Below, piece after piece: positions 19,006 through 28,140 of a stretch of 64,000 nt of DNA (position 1 is the first letter of the stretch; every line of letters begins with the position of its first letter). The DNA comes from Maricaulis sp034670125 (GTDB lineage: Bacteria; Pseudomonadota; Alphaproteobacteria; Caulobacterales; Maricaulaceae). Made by a program: the position numbers and the translations under genes. Below the pieces are notes generated by a model. That model did not search any database. It was not told the DNA's origin and saw nothing but the letters and a program-made list of their open reading frames with translations. The stretch covers positions 62,001 to 126,000 of the forward strand of contig NZ_JAXMOC010000005.1 of assembly GCF_034670125.1 (NCBI RefSeq). The letters are read 5' to 3'.

Positions 19006-19785
19006 ATGATATCTGCTCGCTTTCGCCTGAAACCCGTCTTGAATCCCATCCTGATGGCCGTCCTGTCGGTCAGTCTTTTGTCGGGCCCGACCGGGGCGGC
19101 CGACCGGATGAGTTTCCTGCCGCTTGATCCCGACAGCTATGCCGACAGCCGCAATGGCGTTGTGCGGCTGCTGTGTGTCGACAGCAGCAACGGCCATTCC
19201 TATCTCAGCCGCGCCGTCCTGCTGGACGTGACCGGGCCGGACAGTTCGCACGATGTCCTGCTGGCAGCACGTCACGGTGTGATCGGTTCGGCAGGTCAGC
19301 GTGCGTGCCAGGTCCAGGGCCAGGAGGCCGCCACGGGCCAGATCATCGACATGGTGGTCGCGCCTCAGGATCCGATGGAAGGCAATGAGTTCAGTGAGGA
19401 CTGGGCCATCCTGCGCACCGCCGGGCGCTTGCCGGCCGATATTGCCCGCCTGCAGGCCGCCGGAGCCGGAACGGGTGCCGAGGGCCGCCTGACCATGGTC
19501 AACCGGGTCACCGACAACCGGGCCTGTCATGTCGAGGAAATCGCCGACTGGGAAGATGCCCGCCTGATCGTGCATGACTGTCCGGCCCGTCCCGGACTGT
19601 CCGGGTCGCCGATGGTGACGCTGATCAAGGGCGTGCCGCACGTCGTCGGCCTGCATGTCGGGCAATACATCATCTTGCAGGATGATGGCCGTCGGCTGGG
19701 CGTGGCGCGGCGTCTGTCGGGCGAGTTTCTCGACACGTTGGTCGCCTATATCGAGCCCGACAAGCCGTCCGGCGCAGTGCCCTGA
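19006..19785 (+). CDS. secreted trypsin-like serine protease
   Basis: A 259-aa protein with an N-terminal signal (about 12-32). The chymotrypsin-fold triad can be placed: His in AARHG (H90), Asp in EDWAIL (D132) and Ser in GLSGSP (S199). Three or four cysteines (LLCVD, RACQV, RACHV, HDCPA) probably pair as disulfides in the periplasm. Family S1 or S46-like small proteases are the closest match. The substrate is unknown, and it stands alone between mtnP and the LprI-like gene. Confidence 0.8.
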   Translation: MISARFRLKPVLNPILMAVLSVSLLSGPTGAADRMSFLPLDPDSYADSRNGVVRLLCVDSSNGHSYLSRAVLLDVTGPDSSHDVLLAARHGVIGSAGQRACQVQGQEAATGQIIDMVVAPQDPMEGNEFSEDWAILRTAGRLPADIARLQAAGAGTGAEGRLTMVNRVTDNRACHVEEIADWEDARLIVHDCPARPGLSGSPMVTLIKGVPHVVGLHVGQYIILQDDGRRLGVARRLSGEFLDTLVAYIEPDKPSGAVP

Positions 19786-19848
19786 CGCCTGACCCCTTTC
19801 CCCCCAGGCAGGCCTCGTCCATAAATGGCGGGTAGCGGGGAGTGGGAC

Positions 19849-20247
19849 ATGCTTTTGATTTCCGGAATTTTCGTGGCGGTGCTGGGCGTTCAGCCACTCG
19901 ACCTGCCGACACCGCGACCCGCCGTGGAATGCGCCGAACACCTGACCAATTGGAGTGCCCGGCGCAATTGCCTGCGTGGCCTGCTCGGTTCGGCCGAAGA
20001 GGCGCTCGACGAGGCTGCCGATGCCGCCCGCGAGGACGCCGACGAGATTGATGCGGATTCCGCCGGCCGCTTTGGCGCCCGCGTCGCCTTTGATGCAGCC
20101 CAGTCGGCCTGGCTGGCCTATCGCGACGCCGAGTGCGCGCGTCGCGCTGCCGCGATGTTCCTGTCCGCCGACTCGCGCGAGGAAATCACCTTGGACTGCC
20201 AGATCAGCCTGACCCGTGCGCGGGCGCACGAGCTGGCGGAGCGCTGA
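19849..20247 (+). CDS. LprI-like (DUF1311) secreted protein
   Basis: A 132-aa protein starting at ATG 19849 with GGGAG upstream. It has a short signal peptide and a DUF1311 core: FDAAQSAWLAYRDAEC, followed by a second Cys-containing helix (TLDCQISLTRARAHEL). This four-Cys helical family includes lysozyme inhibitor LprI. The gene may protect the cell wall from lysozyme-like enzymes, but the family name does not prove that here. Confidence 0.8.
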   Translation: MLLISGIFVAVLGVQPLDLPTPRPAVECAEHLTNWSARRNCLRGLLGSAEEALDEAADAAREDADEIDADSAGRFGARVAFDAAQSAWLAYRDAECARRAAAMFLSADSREEITLDCQISLTRARAHELAER

Positions 20248-20252
20248 GCCAC

Positions 20253-20891
20253 ATGACGCCGGTCCTCCATATCGGCAATCGCCGCTTCTCCAGCTGGTCG
20301 CTGCGGGCGTGGCTGGTGCTGACAAAGGCCCGGATCGCCTTCGAGGACAGGTTGGTTCCGCTGCATGAAACCGACACCCGAAAGGCGCTGTCGGCGATCT
20401 CGCCCGGCGGCACGGTTCCGGCGCTTCACACAAAAAACGCGGTGATCTGGGATTCGCTGTCGATCAGCGAGTGGGCAGCCGAACAGGTGCCGGGCTTGTG
20501 GCCGTCTCATGAGGGCAAGCGGGCCCGGGCGCGCGCCGCGGTGTCGATGATGCATGCCGGCTTCCTCGCCATCCGCGAGAACTGTCCGATGGACCTTTGC
20601 CGGTCGCCATCGCCGATCGAGCTGCGCGACGAAACCCGGACCGATATCGCTGCCATGCAGGCGCTGTGGCATGATGTCAAAAGCGTCGACGGGCCCTGGC
20701 TGTTTGGCGACTGGTCCATTGCCGACGCCTTCTTCACACCGGTCGCCGCACGCTTTTTGGCCTATGACATACCGTTGCATGCCGAGGCCCAGGCCTATTG
20801 CGACACACTGCTGGCCGATGAAGACTATCTGCTGTGGCACCACGCCGCCCAGGCGGAAACCTTCGCCAACCCGTACGAAAACCTCATCTGA
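20253..20891 (+). CDS. glutathione S-transferase family protein
   Basis: A 212-aa protein starting at ATG 20253, 5 bp after the LprI-like stop. The thioredoxin-fold half has the GST features NRRFSSWSLRAWLVL (active Ser region) and the cis-Pro/glutathione motif GGTVPALH. The C-terminal half is the helical GST domain. The substrate is unknown. It resembles bacterial GSTs annotated alongside maleylacetoacetate isomerases. Confidence 0.85.
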   Translation: MTPVLHIGNRRFSSWSLRAWLVLTKARIAFEDRLVPLHETDTRKALSAISPGGTVPALHTKNAVIWDSLSISEWAAEQVPGLWPSHEGKRARARAAVSMMHAGFLAIRENCPMDLCRSPSPIELRDETRTDIAAMQALWHDVKSVDGPWLFGDWSIADAFFTPVAARFLAYDIPLHAEAQAYCDTLLADEDYLLWHHAAQAETFANPYENLI

Positions 20892-20912
20892 CCCGATATC
20901 GAGGCGAGACCG

Positions 20913-21440
20913 ATGGACCTGAAATCCGCCATCCGCACCATTCCGGACTATCCGAAGCCGGGTATCCAGTTTCGTGATGTGACGACCCTGATTGGCGATG
21001 CCCGGGCGTTTCGCGTGGCCGTGGATCGCATGGTCCAGCCCTGGGCCGGGGCCAAGATCGACAAGGTCGCGGGGACCGAGGCGCGCGGCTTCATCCTGGG
21101 CGGCGCTGTCGCCCACCAGCTCTCGGTCGGCTTCGTCCCGGTCCGCAAGCGCGGCAAGCTGCCCTTTCGCACCCTGCGCGAGGACTACCAGCTGGAATAT
21201 GGTCAGGACACGATCGAGATCCATGTCGACGCCATCGCCGAAGGCGACCGGGTGTTGCTGGTCGATGATCTGATCGCCACCGGCGGCACCGCCGAAGCCT
21301 CGATCAAACTCCTCCAGCGCGCCGGCGCCACGGTTGTCGGCGCCACCTTCATCATCGACCTGCCCGAACTGGGCGGCGCCACGCGTATCGAAGCGCTGGG
21401 CGTGCCGGTGTCGAGTCTCGTGGCGTACGAGGGAAAATAG
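20913..21440 (+). CDS. apt: adenine phosphoribosyltransferase
   Basis: A 175-aa type I phosphoribosyltransferase. It has the PRPP motif VLLVDDLIATGGTA (about 111-124) and the Apt-type N-terminus IRTIPDYPKPGIQFRDVTTL. It joins adenine and PRPP to AMP, recycling the adenine that MTA phosphorylase upstream releases. The start has GAGG 10 nt upstream. Confidence 0.96.
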   Translation: MDLKSAIRTIPDYPKPGIQFRDVTTLIGDARAFRVAVDRMVQPWAGAKIDKVAGTEARGFILGGAVAHQLSVGFVPVRKRGKLPFRTLREDYQLEYGQDTIEIHVDAIAEGDRVLLVDDLIATGGTAEASIKLLQRAGATVVGATFIIDLPELGGATRIEALGVPVSSLVAYEGK

Positions 21441-21474
21441 ACAGCCAGAGTCTTGGCGGGGAAGGTGGAACAGG

Positions 21475-22131
21475 ATGTTCATAGGCCATTACGGACCGGC
21501 TCTTGCCGGCAAGAGCATCGCCAGAGCGGTGCCGCTCTGGGCCTTCTTTCTGGCGGTGCAGTTTGTCGATGTGCTCTGGGGCATCTTTGTCGCCAACGGG
21601 ATCGAGCATGTCCGCATCGTGCCGGGTTTCACCGAGGCCAATCCGCTCGACCTCTATGACATGCCGATCACCCACTCCCTGCCCGGAGCGCTGGGCTGGT
21701 CGGTGCTGGCCGGCCTGGTCTGGGCGCTGGTATCGCCGAAGCAGAAGTGGATCGGTGGCATCGCCATTGCGCTGGCGGTGTTCTCGCACTGGATCCTGGA
21801 TCTGATTGTCCATGTCCCCGACCTCGAACTGTGGCCCGGCGGCCTGCGGGTCGGGTTCGGCTTGTGGAACAACTACCCCGTCGCCCTCGCGGTCGAGTTC
21901 GGGGTCCTGCTGGCCGGTTTCGGGCTCTATCTGCGGGTGACCGAGGCGAAGGGGCTGATCGGCCGGATCTGGCCCTGGGTCTTCATGGCCCTGCTGGCGC
22001 TGGCGGAATATGCCAACCACACAACACCGGTTCCCGATGATTTCACGACCGCCGGTTATATGGGCACCATCACCTTCCTGCTTATCGCCGCGCTGGCCGC
22101 TATCTGTGACCTGACCCGGCGGACGCGCTGA
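21475..22131 (+). CDS. multi-pass membrane protein of unknown function
   Basis: A 218-aa protein with about six membrane helices. ATG 21475 follows a GGGGAAGG-rich ribosome site. It begins FIGHYGPALAGKS and has acidic residues inside helices (QFVDVLWG, SHWILDLIVH). I recognise the type as a conserved bacterial hypothetical protein but not a function. The His/Asp pairs (HWILD, HVPDLELW) resemble membrane metal-dependent hydrolases of the LexA-bound YdjM kind, which is a guess only. Confidence 0.75.
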   Translation: MFIGHYGPALAGKSIARAVPLWAFFLAVQFVDVLWGIFVANGIEHVRIVPGFTEANPLDLYDMPITHSLPGALGWSVLAGLVWALVSPKQKWIGGIAIALAVFSHWILDLIVHVPDLELWPGGLRVGFGLWNNYPVALAVEFGVLLAGFGLYLRVTEAKGLIGRIWPWVFMALLALAEYANHTTPVPDDFTTAGYMGTITFLLIAALAAICDLTRRTR

Positions 22132-22162
22132 CCAACTGCGAACATGACAGACGCCGGACATG

Positions 22163-22190
22163 AAAAAGGCCCGGTCAATGAGACCGGGCC
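22163..22190 (-). terminator. Rho-independent terminator of the S10 peptidase gene
   Basis: Stem GGCCCGGTC (22168-22176) / GACCGGGCC (22182-22190) with a 5-nt loop, followed on the minus strand by TTTTT (complement of 22163-22167). It lies 24 bp after the stop at 22214. Confidence 0.9.
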
Positions 22191-22213
22191 TTGTCCGTGT
22201 CAGGGGCGGTTGA

Positions 22214-23692
22214 TCAGTCGGCGATCAGCGCCCGCACATCATCGGTCATCGTCAGCAGCGAGGGCTGGTGGATGTACATCATGTGGCCGGCTTCATAATA
22301 GCGGAAGTGGACTCGATCCTGGTCGAAGCCGGGCTGGTTGAACATCAGTTCGGCCGCGAAAAACGGCGTCGCCAGATCGTAATAGCCCTGTTGGACCAGC
22401 ACTTCGAGATCGGAGTTCTGGCGCATCGCGCGGGCGATCCACGGGGCGACATTGATGTAATTGTTGTTGCCCGAACGACCGGCATCCCAGTTCCAGCCGC
22501 GCACGCCGCCAATGGTCGAGTAATACTCGGTCAGATCGACGCCGAGCGTCCGACCGAAATAATCGAGCATCGAGGCGGTGAAGCTGCCATCAATGCCGTA
22601 GAAGCTGGGATCGGTCTCCGGCGTGTCGCCGACACCATCCACCTCGACGCCGGTATAGCGGCTGTCCAGTCGTCCCACCGACAGCCCTTCATTGCGTCGC
22701 AGTTCGCGCATGAAACGCTGCAGCGGAACCCGCATGTTGGCGCGCTCGAGGTAGATTTCCGAAAGGCCTGTGAAACGCGACAGTGTTGCGATCACCCGAT
22801 CGCGGCGGTCATCGGGTAGCGACACGCCATGCATCAGGGCCGGCATGTACTCCTCGATCGCGAAGGTCCGGGCGCCGGTGAGGAAGGCTTCGATATCGCC
22901 TCCCCAGGCGGCGCGGTCGACCTTGCCGTGATACCAGGCGGTGGCCGCATAGCCCGGCATCAGGCCGACATAGCCGATATCATTGCCGTCCGAGGTATCG
23001 TCAAAACGGAAGTCCAGCACGGTCGAGATCAGCGCGACGCCATTGATCGAGACGTCGGTATAGCTGCCCTCCAACTGGTTCAGCAGCGAGCCGATGCGCA
23101 GCGTGCCATAGCTCTCGCCCAGGAGGTATTTCGGCGAATTCCAGCGCTGGTTCTCTGACAGCCAGATGCGGATGAACTGGGCCAGGCTCTCGCCATCCTC
23201 ATTGACGCCCCAGAAGTCGCTGCCTTCGCTTTCGCCAATGGCGCGCGACCAGCCGGTCCCGACCGGGTCGACGAAAACAAGATCGGCGACGTCGAGGATG
23301 GAGTAGGCGTTCTCGACCACGTCAAAGGGTGCGGCGCCGTCATCCATCGCGTCGGGCAGGACCAGACGCTGCGGGCCGAACACGCCCATGTGCAGCCACA
23401 GGCTGGCCGAACCGGGGCCGCCATTGAAGACAAAAGCGACCGGCCGCGTGCGCGGATCATCCGTGCCGTCAGCGATGTAGCTGGTGGCGAAGATCGCGGC
23501 GGTCGGATTGCCGTCTTCATCGCGCAGGAAGGTCTCGCCGGCGGTGGCGGTATAGCGGATGCGCTCGTCACCGACGGTGACCTGGCCGCGGCTTTCCCAG
23601 ACGCGCGGCTCCGGCGTATCGTCGGCCTCTTGCGCTGCGGCAGGCAGTGTAAGGGCGACCGCTGTGATGGCGGCGGCGAATAGTCGGAACAT
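22214..23692 (-). CDS. secreted serine carboxypeptidase, family S10
   Basis: A 492-aa protein with a signal peptide (1-20). The S10 features are VFNGGPGSASLWLHMG (substrate-binding and oxyanion loop), the nucleophile in LLGESYGTLR, and the C-terminal EAGHMMY with the catalytic His. It should trim C-terminal residues from peptides in the periplasm. A strong terminator follows. It lies next to a secreted RidA-like gene but has its own start region (105 bp gap). Confidence 0.92.
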   Translation of the reverse strand: MFRLFAAAITAVALTLPAAAQEADDTPEPRVWESRGQVTVGDERIRYTATAGETFLRDEDGNPTAAIFATSYIADGTDDPRTRPVAFVFNGGPGSASLWLHMGVFGPQRLVLPDAMDDGAAPFDVVENAYSILDVADLVFVDPVGTGWSRAIGESEGSDFWGVNEDGESLAQFIRIWLSENQRWNSPKYLLGESYGTLRIGSLLNQLEGSYTDVSINGVALISTVLDFRFDDTSDGNDIGYVGLMPGYAATAWYHGKVDRAAWGGDIEAFLTGARTFAIEEYMPALMHGVSLPDDRRDRVIATLSRFTGLSEIYLERANMRVPLQRFMRELRRNEGLSVGRLDSRYTGVEVDGVGDTPETDPSFYGIDGSFTASMLDYFGRTLGVDLTEYYSTIGGVRGWNWDAGRSGNNNYINVAPWIARAMRQNSDLEVLVQQGYYDLATPFFAAELMFNQPGFDQDRVHFRYYEAGHMMYIHQPSLLTMTDDVRALIAD

Positions 23693-23797
23693 GGTGAAAC
23701 TCCCCGATGGTTTGACCGGTTATGGTTGGCGGGGAGAGTAGGGCGCTCGCGCGGCCAGGCAAAGCCCGCATGGTGTGCGGCTTTGCAACCGGCGGGG

Positions 23798-24271
23798 CTA
23801 GCAGTCGGCGGTGTGGGCGACGATCCGCATTTCCACAAACAGGGCGTCGGACCATAATTGCTCGACGCCAATTCCTGACCAGGCCGGCCAGGGCTGCTCG
23901 GTGATGAATTCCTCCCGCACGGCGCGGAAGATTTCCTGATGCTCGCGCATGTCAACATGGAAGCTGGTCATTTCGACGACATCGCTCCAGTCGCAGCCTG
24001 CGCTGTTCAGTACGGTTTCCGCTCGCTGGAATGCGTCGCGAATAGCGGTTTCATACGATTCCGCCGTTCGCGCCTCGCTCAGCCGGATATAACCGACGAC
24101 GCCTGACAGATAGAGACGGTCTCCTGCGCTCACCGCCGAGGACATCCGGAAATGCTCCGCGCCCTCACGATCAGCCGGAGGGATGAAGGCTTCGACCGCC
24201 GGGCGCTCCGCTGCGGAGGCAGGGGTGGCCTGAAGCAGAGTGGTAAGGGCTGCAAGCGCAAGCAAGGTCAT
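23798..24271 (-). CDS. secreted RidA-family protein
   Basis: A 157-aa protein starting at ATG 24271 (GGAGA upstream). Residues 1-20 form a signal peptide (LLALAALTTLLQATPASA), which is unusual for the RidA family. The YjgF/RidA fold is clear: GDRLYLSGVVGY, AFQRAETVLNSAGCDWSDVVEMTSF and the C-terminal VEMRIVAH. The Arg that deaminates imines in RidA (in PARSCVEV of E. coli) is Trp here (PAWSGIGV, W131). So it probably is not an enamine deaminase, and belongs with the Rid groups that lack the Arg. Confidence 0.85.
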   Translation of the reverse strand: MTLLALAALTTLLQATPASAAERPAVEAFIPPADREGAEHFRMSSAVSAGDRLYLSGVVGYIRLSEARTAESYETAIRDAFQRAETVLNSAGCDWSDVVEMTSFHVDMREHQEIFRAVREEFITEQPWPAWSGIGVEQLWSDALFVEMRIVAHTADC

Positions 24272-24359
24272 GGCATATCTCCGTTTTCCGGACGATAGCC
24301 GCCAGTGCGCGCAGGGCGGGATCGCGAAGTCAGAACGCCGTGTCACATCAGCGTGAGGC

Positions 24360-25136
24360 TCAGCGCTTCTTCTCCACCAGAAGGGTCTTTGGACGGCGTT
24401 CGCGGGCGGTCTTGAACAGCTGGAAGCTCTGATTGACGAAATTGGTCACATCGGTGAGCGAGCGCATGAAACTGACCAGTTCCTCGGTCTTTTCCGCCTC
24501 GACCAAGCGCAGCGGTGCCGCCGGATCGCCGCCCTCAAAGCGCACGTAGAACAGAGGCTCGCCGCGCTTGAGGATCAGGTCCTTACTGGTGTCGTGCCAT
24601 TCAAAGGCCCACATGTGGGCGCGTGGCCAGATATCGGCCGGGAAGCGACCGCACATCATCACGCCGGGACGCTGGCTGGCTTCATAGTGCAGGAAGGGCG
24701 GGAACTGGTTCACGTAGAGCGGGTCATCCGACACGAAGACGTAGGGCGTCACCAATTGCAGCATCGGCCGGGCCGGATGGCGCCATTCATTCTGCGGTGA
24801 CATCATCAGGATCTGCTGCAGACCGGCCGGCCGGGTCGAGGCTTGTGGTCCCTCGATATTGGTCAGCTGGAGCTGGCCCTGCGCGTTCTTGACCATGCGC
24901 AGGTGCAAGTCGATCGGGCAGGGGATGGCATAGTGGCGCCGGTCAAACTCGATCGCGGCCGGGCAGGACACGGCCGATTTCGAGGTCGCCGGCTTGTCAT
25001 GGGAAAAACTGACCGGCTTGGGCGCGTCCCAGATCAGGCTCGACTTCTCGTCCTTGAGAAACCAGCCCGCCCTCATCACCCGCCGTTCGGCATGAGCAGC
25101 CTCGTCTTGCATCCGGCGATAGAGCTTCACGAACAT
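24360..25136 (-). CDS. protein of unknown function, alphaproteobacterial type
   Basis: A 258-aa soluble-looking protein without signal or membrane segment, rich in aromatic and Pro residues (VTPYVFVSDDPLYVNQ, RPGVMMCGRFPADIWPRAHMWAF). Two cysteines (SCPAAIE, PCPIDLH) lie in the N-terminal third. GGAACG-type ribosome site only weak. I do not recognise it. It stands alone between the RidA-like gene and rlmJ, with a 118-bp divergent gap to rlmJ. Confidence 0.65.
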   Translation of the reverse strand: MFVKLYRRMQDEAAHAERRVMRAGWFLKDEKSSLIWDAPKPVSFSHDKPATSKSAVSCPAAIEFDRRHYAIPCPIDLHLRMVKNAQGQLQLTNIEGPQASTRPAGLQQILMMSPQNEWRHPARPMLQLVTPYVFVSDDPLYVNQFPPFLHYEASQRPGVMMCGRFPADIWPRAHMWAFEWHDTSKDLILKRGEPLFYVRFEGGDPAAPLRLVEAEKTEELVSFMRSLTDVTNFVNQSFQLFKTARERRPKTLLVEKKR

Positions 25137-25254
25137 GGTGTGCGTTCCCTGAGACTGGCATCGAGCAGGTGCAAGCTAGGCCAAGCTCGGTTGAGAGGCG
25201 AGGGCGGTATTGCAGGTGGTGGTGTCCGGCGCCGCTCCGCGCTATAGCGCCGCC

Positions 25255-26145
25255 ATGAATTACCGCCACGCGTTTCACGCCGGAAACTTCGCCGATGTGC
25301 TCAAGCACTCGGTGCTCGCCCTGTGCCTTGAACATCTCAACGCCAAGCCCAAACCCTATCGGGTGATTGACACACATGCCGGGATTGGCGGCTATGACCT
25401 CGCCTCCTCGGAAGCCGAGCGCTCGCCGGAATGGAAGGACGGGATCGGCCGCCTGATCGATGCCGACCTGCCCGAGCCGGTGCAGGCCATGCTGGGCCCC
25501 TGGCTCGACATTGTCCGCGACATGAACCCGAACGGCATCAAGGCCTATCCCGGCTCTCCGGAGATTGCGGCGCGTCTGACGCGCGAGGAAGATCGTGTGC
25601 ACCTGTGCGAGTTGCACGAGGCGGACAGCGTCACGCTGGACAACCGCTATCGCCGCGACGCCCGCATCAAGGTCGAGCGCCGCGATGGCTACAAGGCGCT
25701 GAAAAGCCTGGTGCCGCCGAAGGAAAAACGCGGCCTGGTGCTGATTGATCCGCCTTTCGAGGACCGCGATGAGTTGGCCCATATGGCCGAGGCGGTGATG
25801 GGCGCGCTGGCGAAATGGCCGACCGGTACCTTCATCTTCTGGCGTTCATTGAAAAACCTGTGGGCCGCTGACCGCTTCGACAATGGCCTTGCTGAATGGC
25901 TGATCTCGGAGAAGGATTTCGAGCCGGAAAAAATCCTGCGCGCCGATCTGTGGATCCGTGATCTCGCCTCCGAGGGCAAGCTGGCCGGGGCGGGCGTGGT
26001 CATCATCAACCCGCCTTTCACGCTGGAAGACAAGCTGGTCAGCGCCATGCCCTGGCTGGCCGAAACGCTTGCTCAGGGCAATGGCTATGGCTGGCGCGTC
26101 GATGGTGGCCTGACCGAGGATGACCTGGACGAGGGCGGGGAGTAG
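25255..26145 (+). CDS. rlmJ: 23S rRNA (adenine-2030-N6) methyltransferase
   Basis: A 296-aa enzyme. MNYRHAFHAGNFADVLKHS at the start and the N6-adenine methylase motif DPPFE (about 165, IDPPFEDRDEL) identify RlmJ. It methylates A2030 of 23S rRNA with AdoMet. ATG 25255 is chosen because the family begins there; the extra 15 codons of the longer reading match nothing. A repeat element begins 12 bp after the stop. Confidence 0.95.
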   Translation: MNYRHAFHAGNFADVLKHSVLALCLEHLNAKPKPYRVIDTHAGIGGYDLASSEAERSPEWKDGIGRLIDADLPEPVQAMLGPWLDIVRDMNPNGIKAYPGSPEIAARLTREEDRVHLCELHEADSVTLDNRYRRDARIKVERRDGYKALKSLVPPKEKRGLVLIDPPFEDRDELAHMAEAVMGALAKWPTGTFIFWRSLKNLWAADRFDNGLAEWLISEKDFEPEKILRADLWIRDLASEGKLAGAGVVIINPPFTLEDKLVSAMPWLAETLAQGNGYGWRVDGGLTEDDLDEGGE

Positions 26146-26157
26146 GCTGACCTCCGC

Positions 26158-26277
26158 TTGTCATCCCCGTGGAATGTCCGGCGAAGGCCGGACGCAGGGC
26201 GGGGATCTATGTGCCTGCAACCAGCTAGGTCCCTGACTTTCGCCCGGCCTTCGCCGGGCGTCCATCAGGGATGACAA
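26158..26277. repeat. double-palindrome intergenic repeat, copy B (family 1)
   Basis: 120 bp from TTGTCATCCC to GATGACAA, with hairpins GTCCGGC/GCCGGAC in the left half and GCCCGGC/GCCGGGC in the right half. It starts 12 bp after the rlmJ stop. The remaining 138 bp up to the ABC transporter gene show no repeat, RNA gene or ORF; they should hold its promoter. Confidence 0.9.
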
Positions 26278-26415
26278 GGGGTGGCGTTGGAGACCTTGGT
26301 GATCGTTTCATCGCACCCAATCTCCTCGCGTACGGGTTGAATTTCCCTGCCAAGTCCCCACCTTTGGCGCTCGCGCGGGGCAGAGCGCCTGACACTCGCT
26401 GAAGGCAGACCTTCC

Positions 26416-27372
26416 ATGACCGATGAAACGCCGTCAGGCGCCGCCGAGACGGCCGTCCTGTCGATTGACGGGCTTTCGAAAACCTATGCCGGCGGCTTCA
26501 CGGCGCTGAAATCGGTCGATCTGGACATCCGGAAGGGCGAGATCTTCGCCCTGCTGGGCCCCAATGGGGCCGGCAAGACCACGCTGATCGGGATTGTCTG
26601 CGGGCTCGTGAATGCCACAGCCGGGCGGGTCGAGGTTTTCGGGCATGACATAGACGGCGACTACCGCAAGACCCGCGCGCGCATCGGCCTGGTGCCGCAG
26701 GAAATGTCGATCGACATGTTCACCAAGGTCAGGGATGCAGTGGCCTATTCGCGCGGCCTGTTCGGCAAGCCGGCCGATCCTGACTATATCGAGCAGGTGC
26801 TCAGGGACCTGTCGCTGTGGGACAAGCGGGACACCCAGATGCGGGCCCTGTCCGGCGGCATGAAGCGCCGGGTGATGATCGCCAAGGCGCTGTCGCACGA
26901 CCCCGACATTCTCTTCCTCGACGAGCCGACCGCCGGTGTTGATGTCGAGCTGAGACAGGGCATGTGGCAGGTGGTCGAAAAACTGCGCCAGCGCGGCAAG
27001 ACGATCATCCTGACCACGCACTATATCCAGGAAGCCGAGGAAATGGCCGACCGGGTCGGGGTGATCCGTCAGGGCGAGATCGTGCTGGTCGAGGAGACCG
27101 CCACCCTGATGGCCAAGCTGGGTCGCAAACAACTCATCCTGCAGCTGGCCGAACCGCTCAAGGCCCTGCCGCCGGAACTGAGCGTCGAAGGCCTGTCGCT
27201 CGCACCGGACGGCGACGCCCTGCATTTCGACTATGACACCAAGGCCGACCGACCCGGCATCACGACGCTATTGGCCAGCCTCAATGCGGCTGGTGTGTCG
27301 GTGCGCGATCTGGAGACGCGGCAGAGCTCGCTGGAAGAAATCTTTGTCGACCTGGTCGGAGGTGCATCATGA
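26416..27372 (+). CDS. ABC transporter ATP-binding protein, ABC-2 exporter type
   Basis: A 318-aa ATPase with Walker A GPNGAGKTT (about 53-61), signature LSGGMKRR, Walker B ILFLDEPTAG and switch His in TTHY. The C-terminal ~90 residues are the extra domain of the NodI/DrrA/CcmA class. It powers the permease encoded next, which it overlaps by 4 bp (ATGA). The cargo may be a drug, polysaccharide or lipid; no neighbour tells which. Confidence 0.92.
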   Translation: MTDETPSGAAETAVLSIDGLSKTYAGGFTALKSVDLDIRKGEIFALLGPNGAGKTTLIGIVCGLVNATAGRVEVFGHDIDGDYRKTRARIGLVPQEMSIDMFTKVRDAVAYSRGLFGKPADPDYIEQVLRDLSLWDKRDTQMRALSGGMKRRVMIAKALSHDPDILFLDEPTAGVDVELRQGMWQVVEKLRQRGKTIILTTHYIQEAEEMADRVGVIRQGEIVLVEETATLMAKLGRKQLILQLAEPLKALPPELSVEGLSLAPDGDALHFDYDTKADRPGITTLLASLNAAGVSVRDLETRQSSLEEIFVDLVGGAS

Positions 27373-28130
27373 ACTGGCGCGGCGCAGCAACGATCTACAA
27401 GGCCGAAATGGCGCGCACCGGACGCACGCTGATGCAGTCCATCCTCGCTCCGGTGATCTCGACCTCGCTCTATTTCGTCGTCTTTGGCGCCGCCATCGGC
27501 TCGCGCATGGAGTCGATTGACGGTATTGGCTATGGCGCCTTCATCGTGCCCGGCCTGGTGATGATGATGATCCTGATGCAGTCGGTCTCCAACGCGGCCA
27601 TCGGCATCTATTTCCCCAAATTCAACGGCACCGTCTATGAGTTGCTCTCCGCCCCGATCTCGGCGCTGGAAGTGGTGATCGGATTTGTCGGAGCAGCGGC
27701 GACCAAGTCCCTGATCCTGGGCGCGCTGGTGATGGTCACCGCGGCCTTCTTCGTGCCGATGGAGATCCAGCACCCGCTGGCCATGCTGGCCTTTCTCATC
27801 ATGACTTCGGTGACTTTCTCCCTGTTCGGCTTCATCATCGGCATCTGGGCGGACAATTTCGAACAGCTCAATATCGTGCCGATGTTGATCGTGACGCCGC
27901 TGACCTTCCTCGGCGGCAGCTTCTATTCGATCTCGGTCCTGCCGCCCTTCTGGCAGACCGTCACCCTGTTCAACCCGGTCGTCTATTTGATCTCCGGCTT
28001 CCGCTGGAGCTTTTACGGCGTGTCAGACGTCGATATCGGCATCTCGCTGGCCGCCATCGCCGGCTTCTTTGCGGCCTGCGTCACCATTGTCTGGTGGATG
28101 TTCAAGACCGGCTATCGCCTCAAGACCTAA
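27369..28130 (+). CDS. ABC-2 type transporter permease
   Basis: A 253-aa membrane protein with six helices and the ABC-2 membrane domain signature in its C-terminal part (PLTFLGGSFYSISVLPPFWQ, then LFNPVVYLISGFRW). It resembles the NodJ/YadH permeases and pairs with the ATPase just upstream. PhzF follows after 10 bp, perhaps read on the same transcript. Confidence 0.92.
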   Translation: MNWRGAATIYKAEMARTGRTLMQSILAPVISTSLYFVVFGAAIGSRMESIDGIGYGAFIVPGLVMMMILMQSVSNAAIGIYFPKFNGTVYELLSAPISALEVVIGFVGAAATKSLILGALVMVTAAFFVPMEIQHPLAMLAFLIMTSVTFSLFGFIIGIWADNFEQLNIVPMLIVTPLTFLGGSFYSISVLPPFWQTVTLFNPVVYLISGFRWSFYGVSDVDIGISLAAIAGFFAACVTIVWWMFKTGYRLKT

Positions 28131-28140
28131 GGACGCCCCC

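Noticed and set aside
17980..20433. 817-codon open frame on the minus strand
   Set aside because: It crosses mtnP, the protease and LprI-like genes on the other strand and shows no domain phrases. Long antisense frames are common in GC-rich DNA with strong third-position bias.
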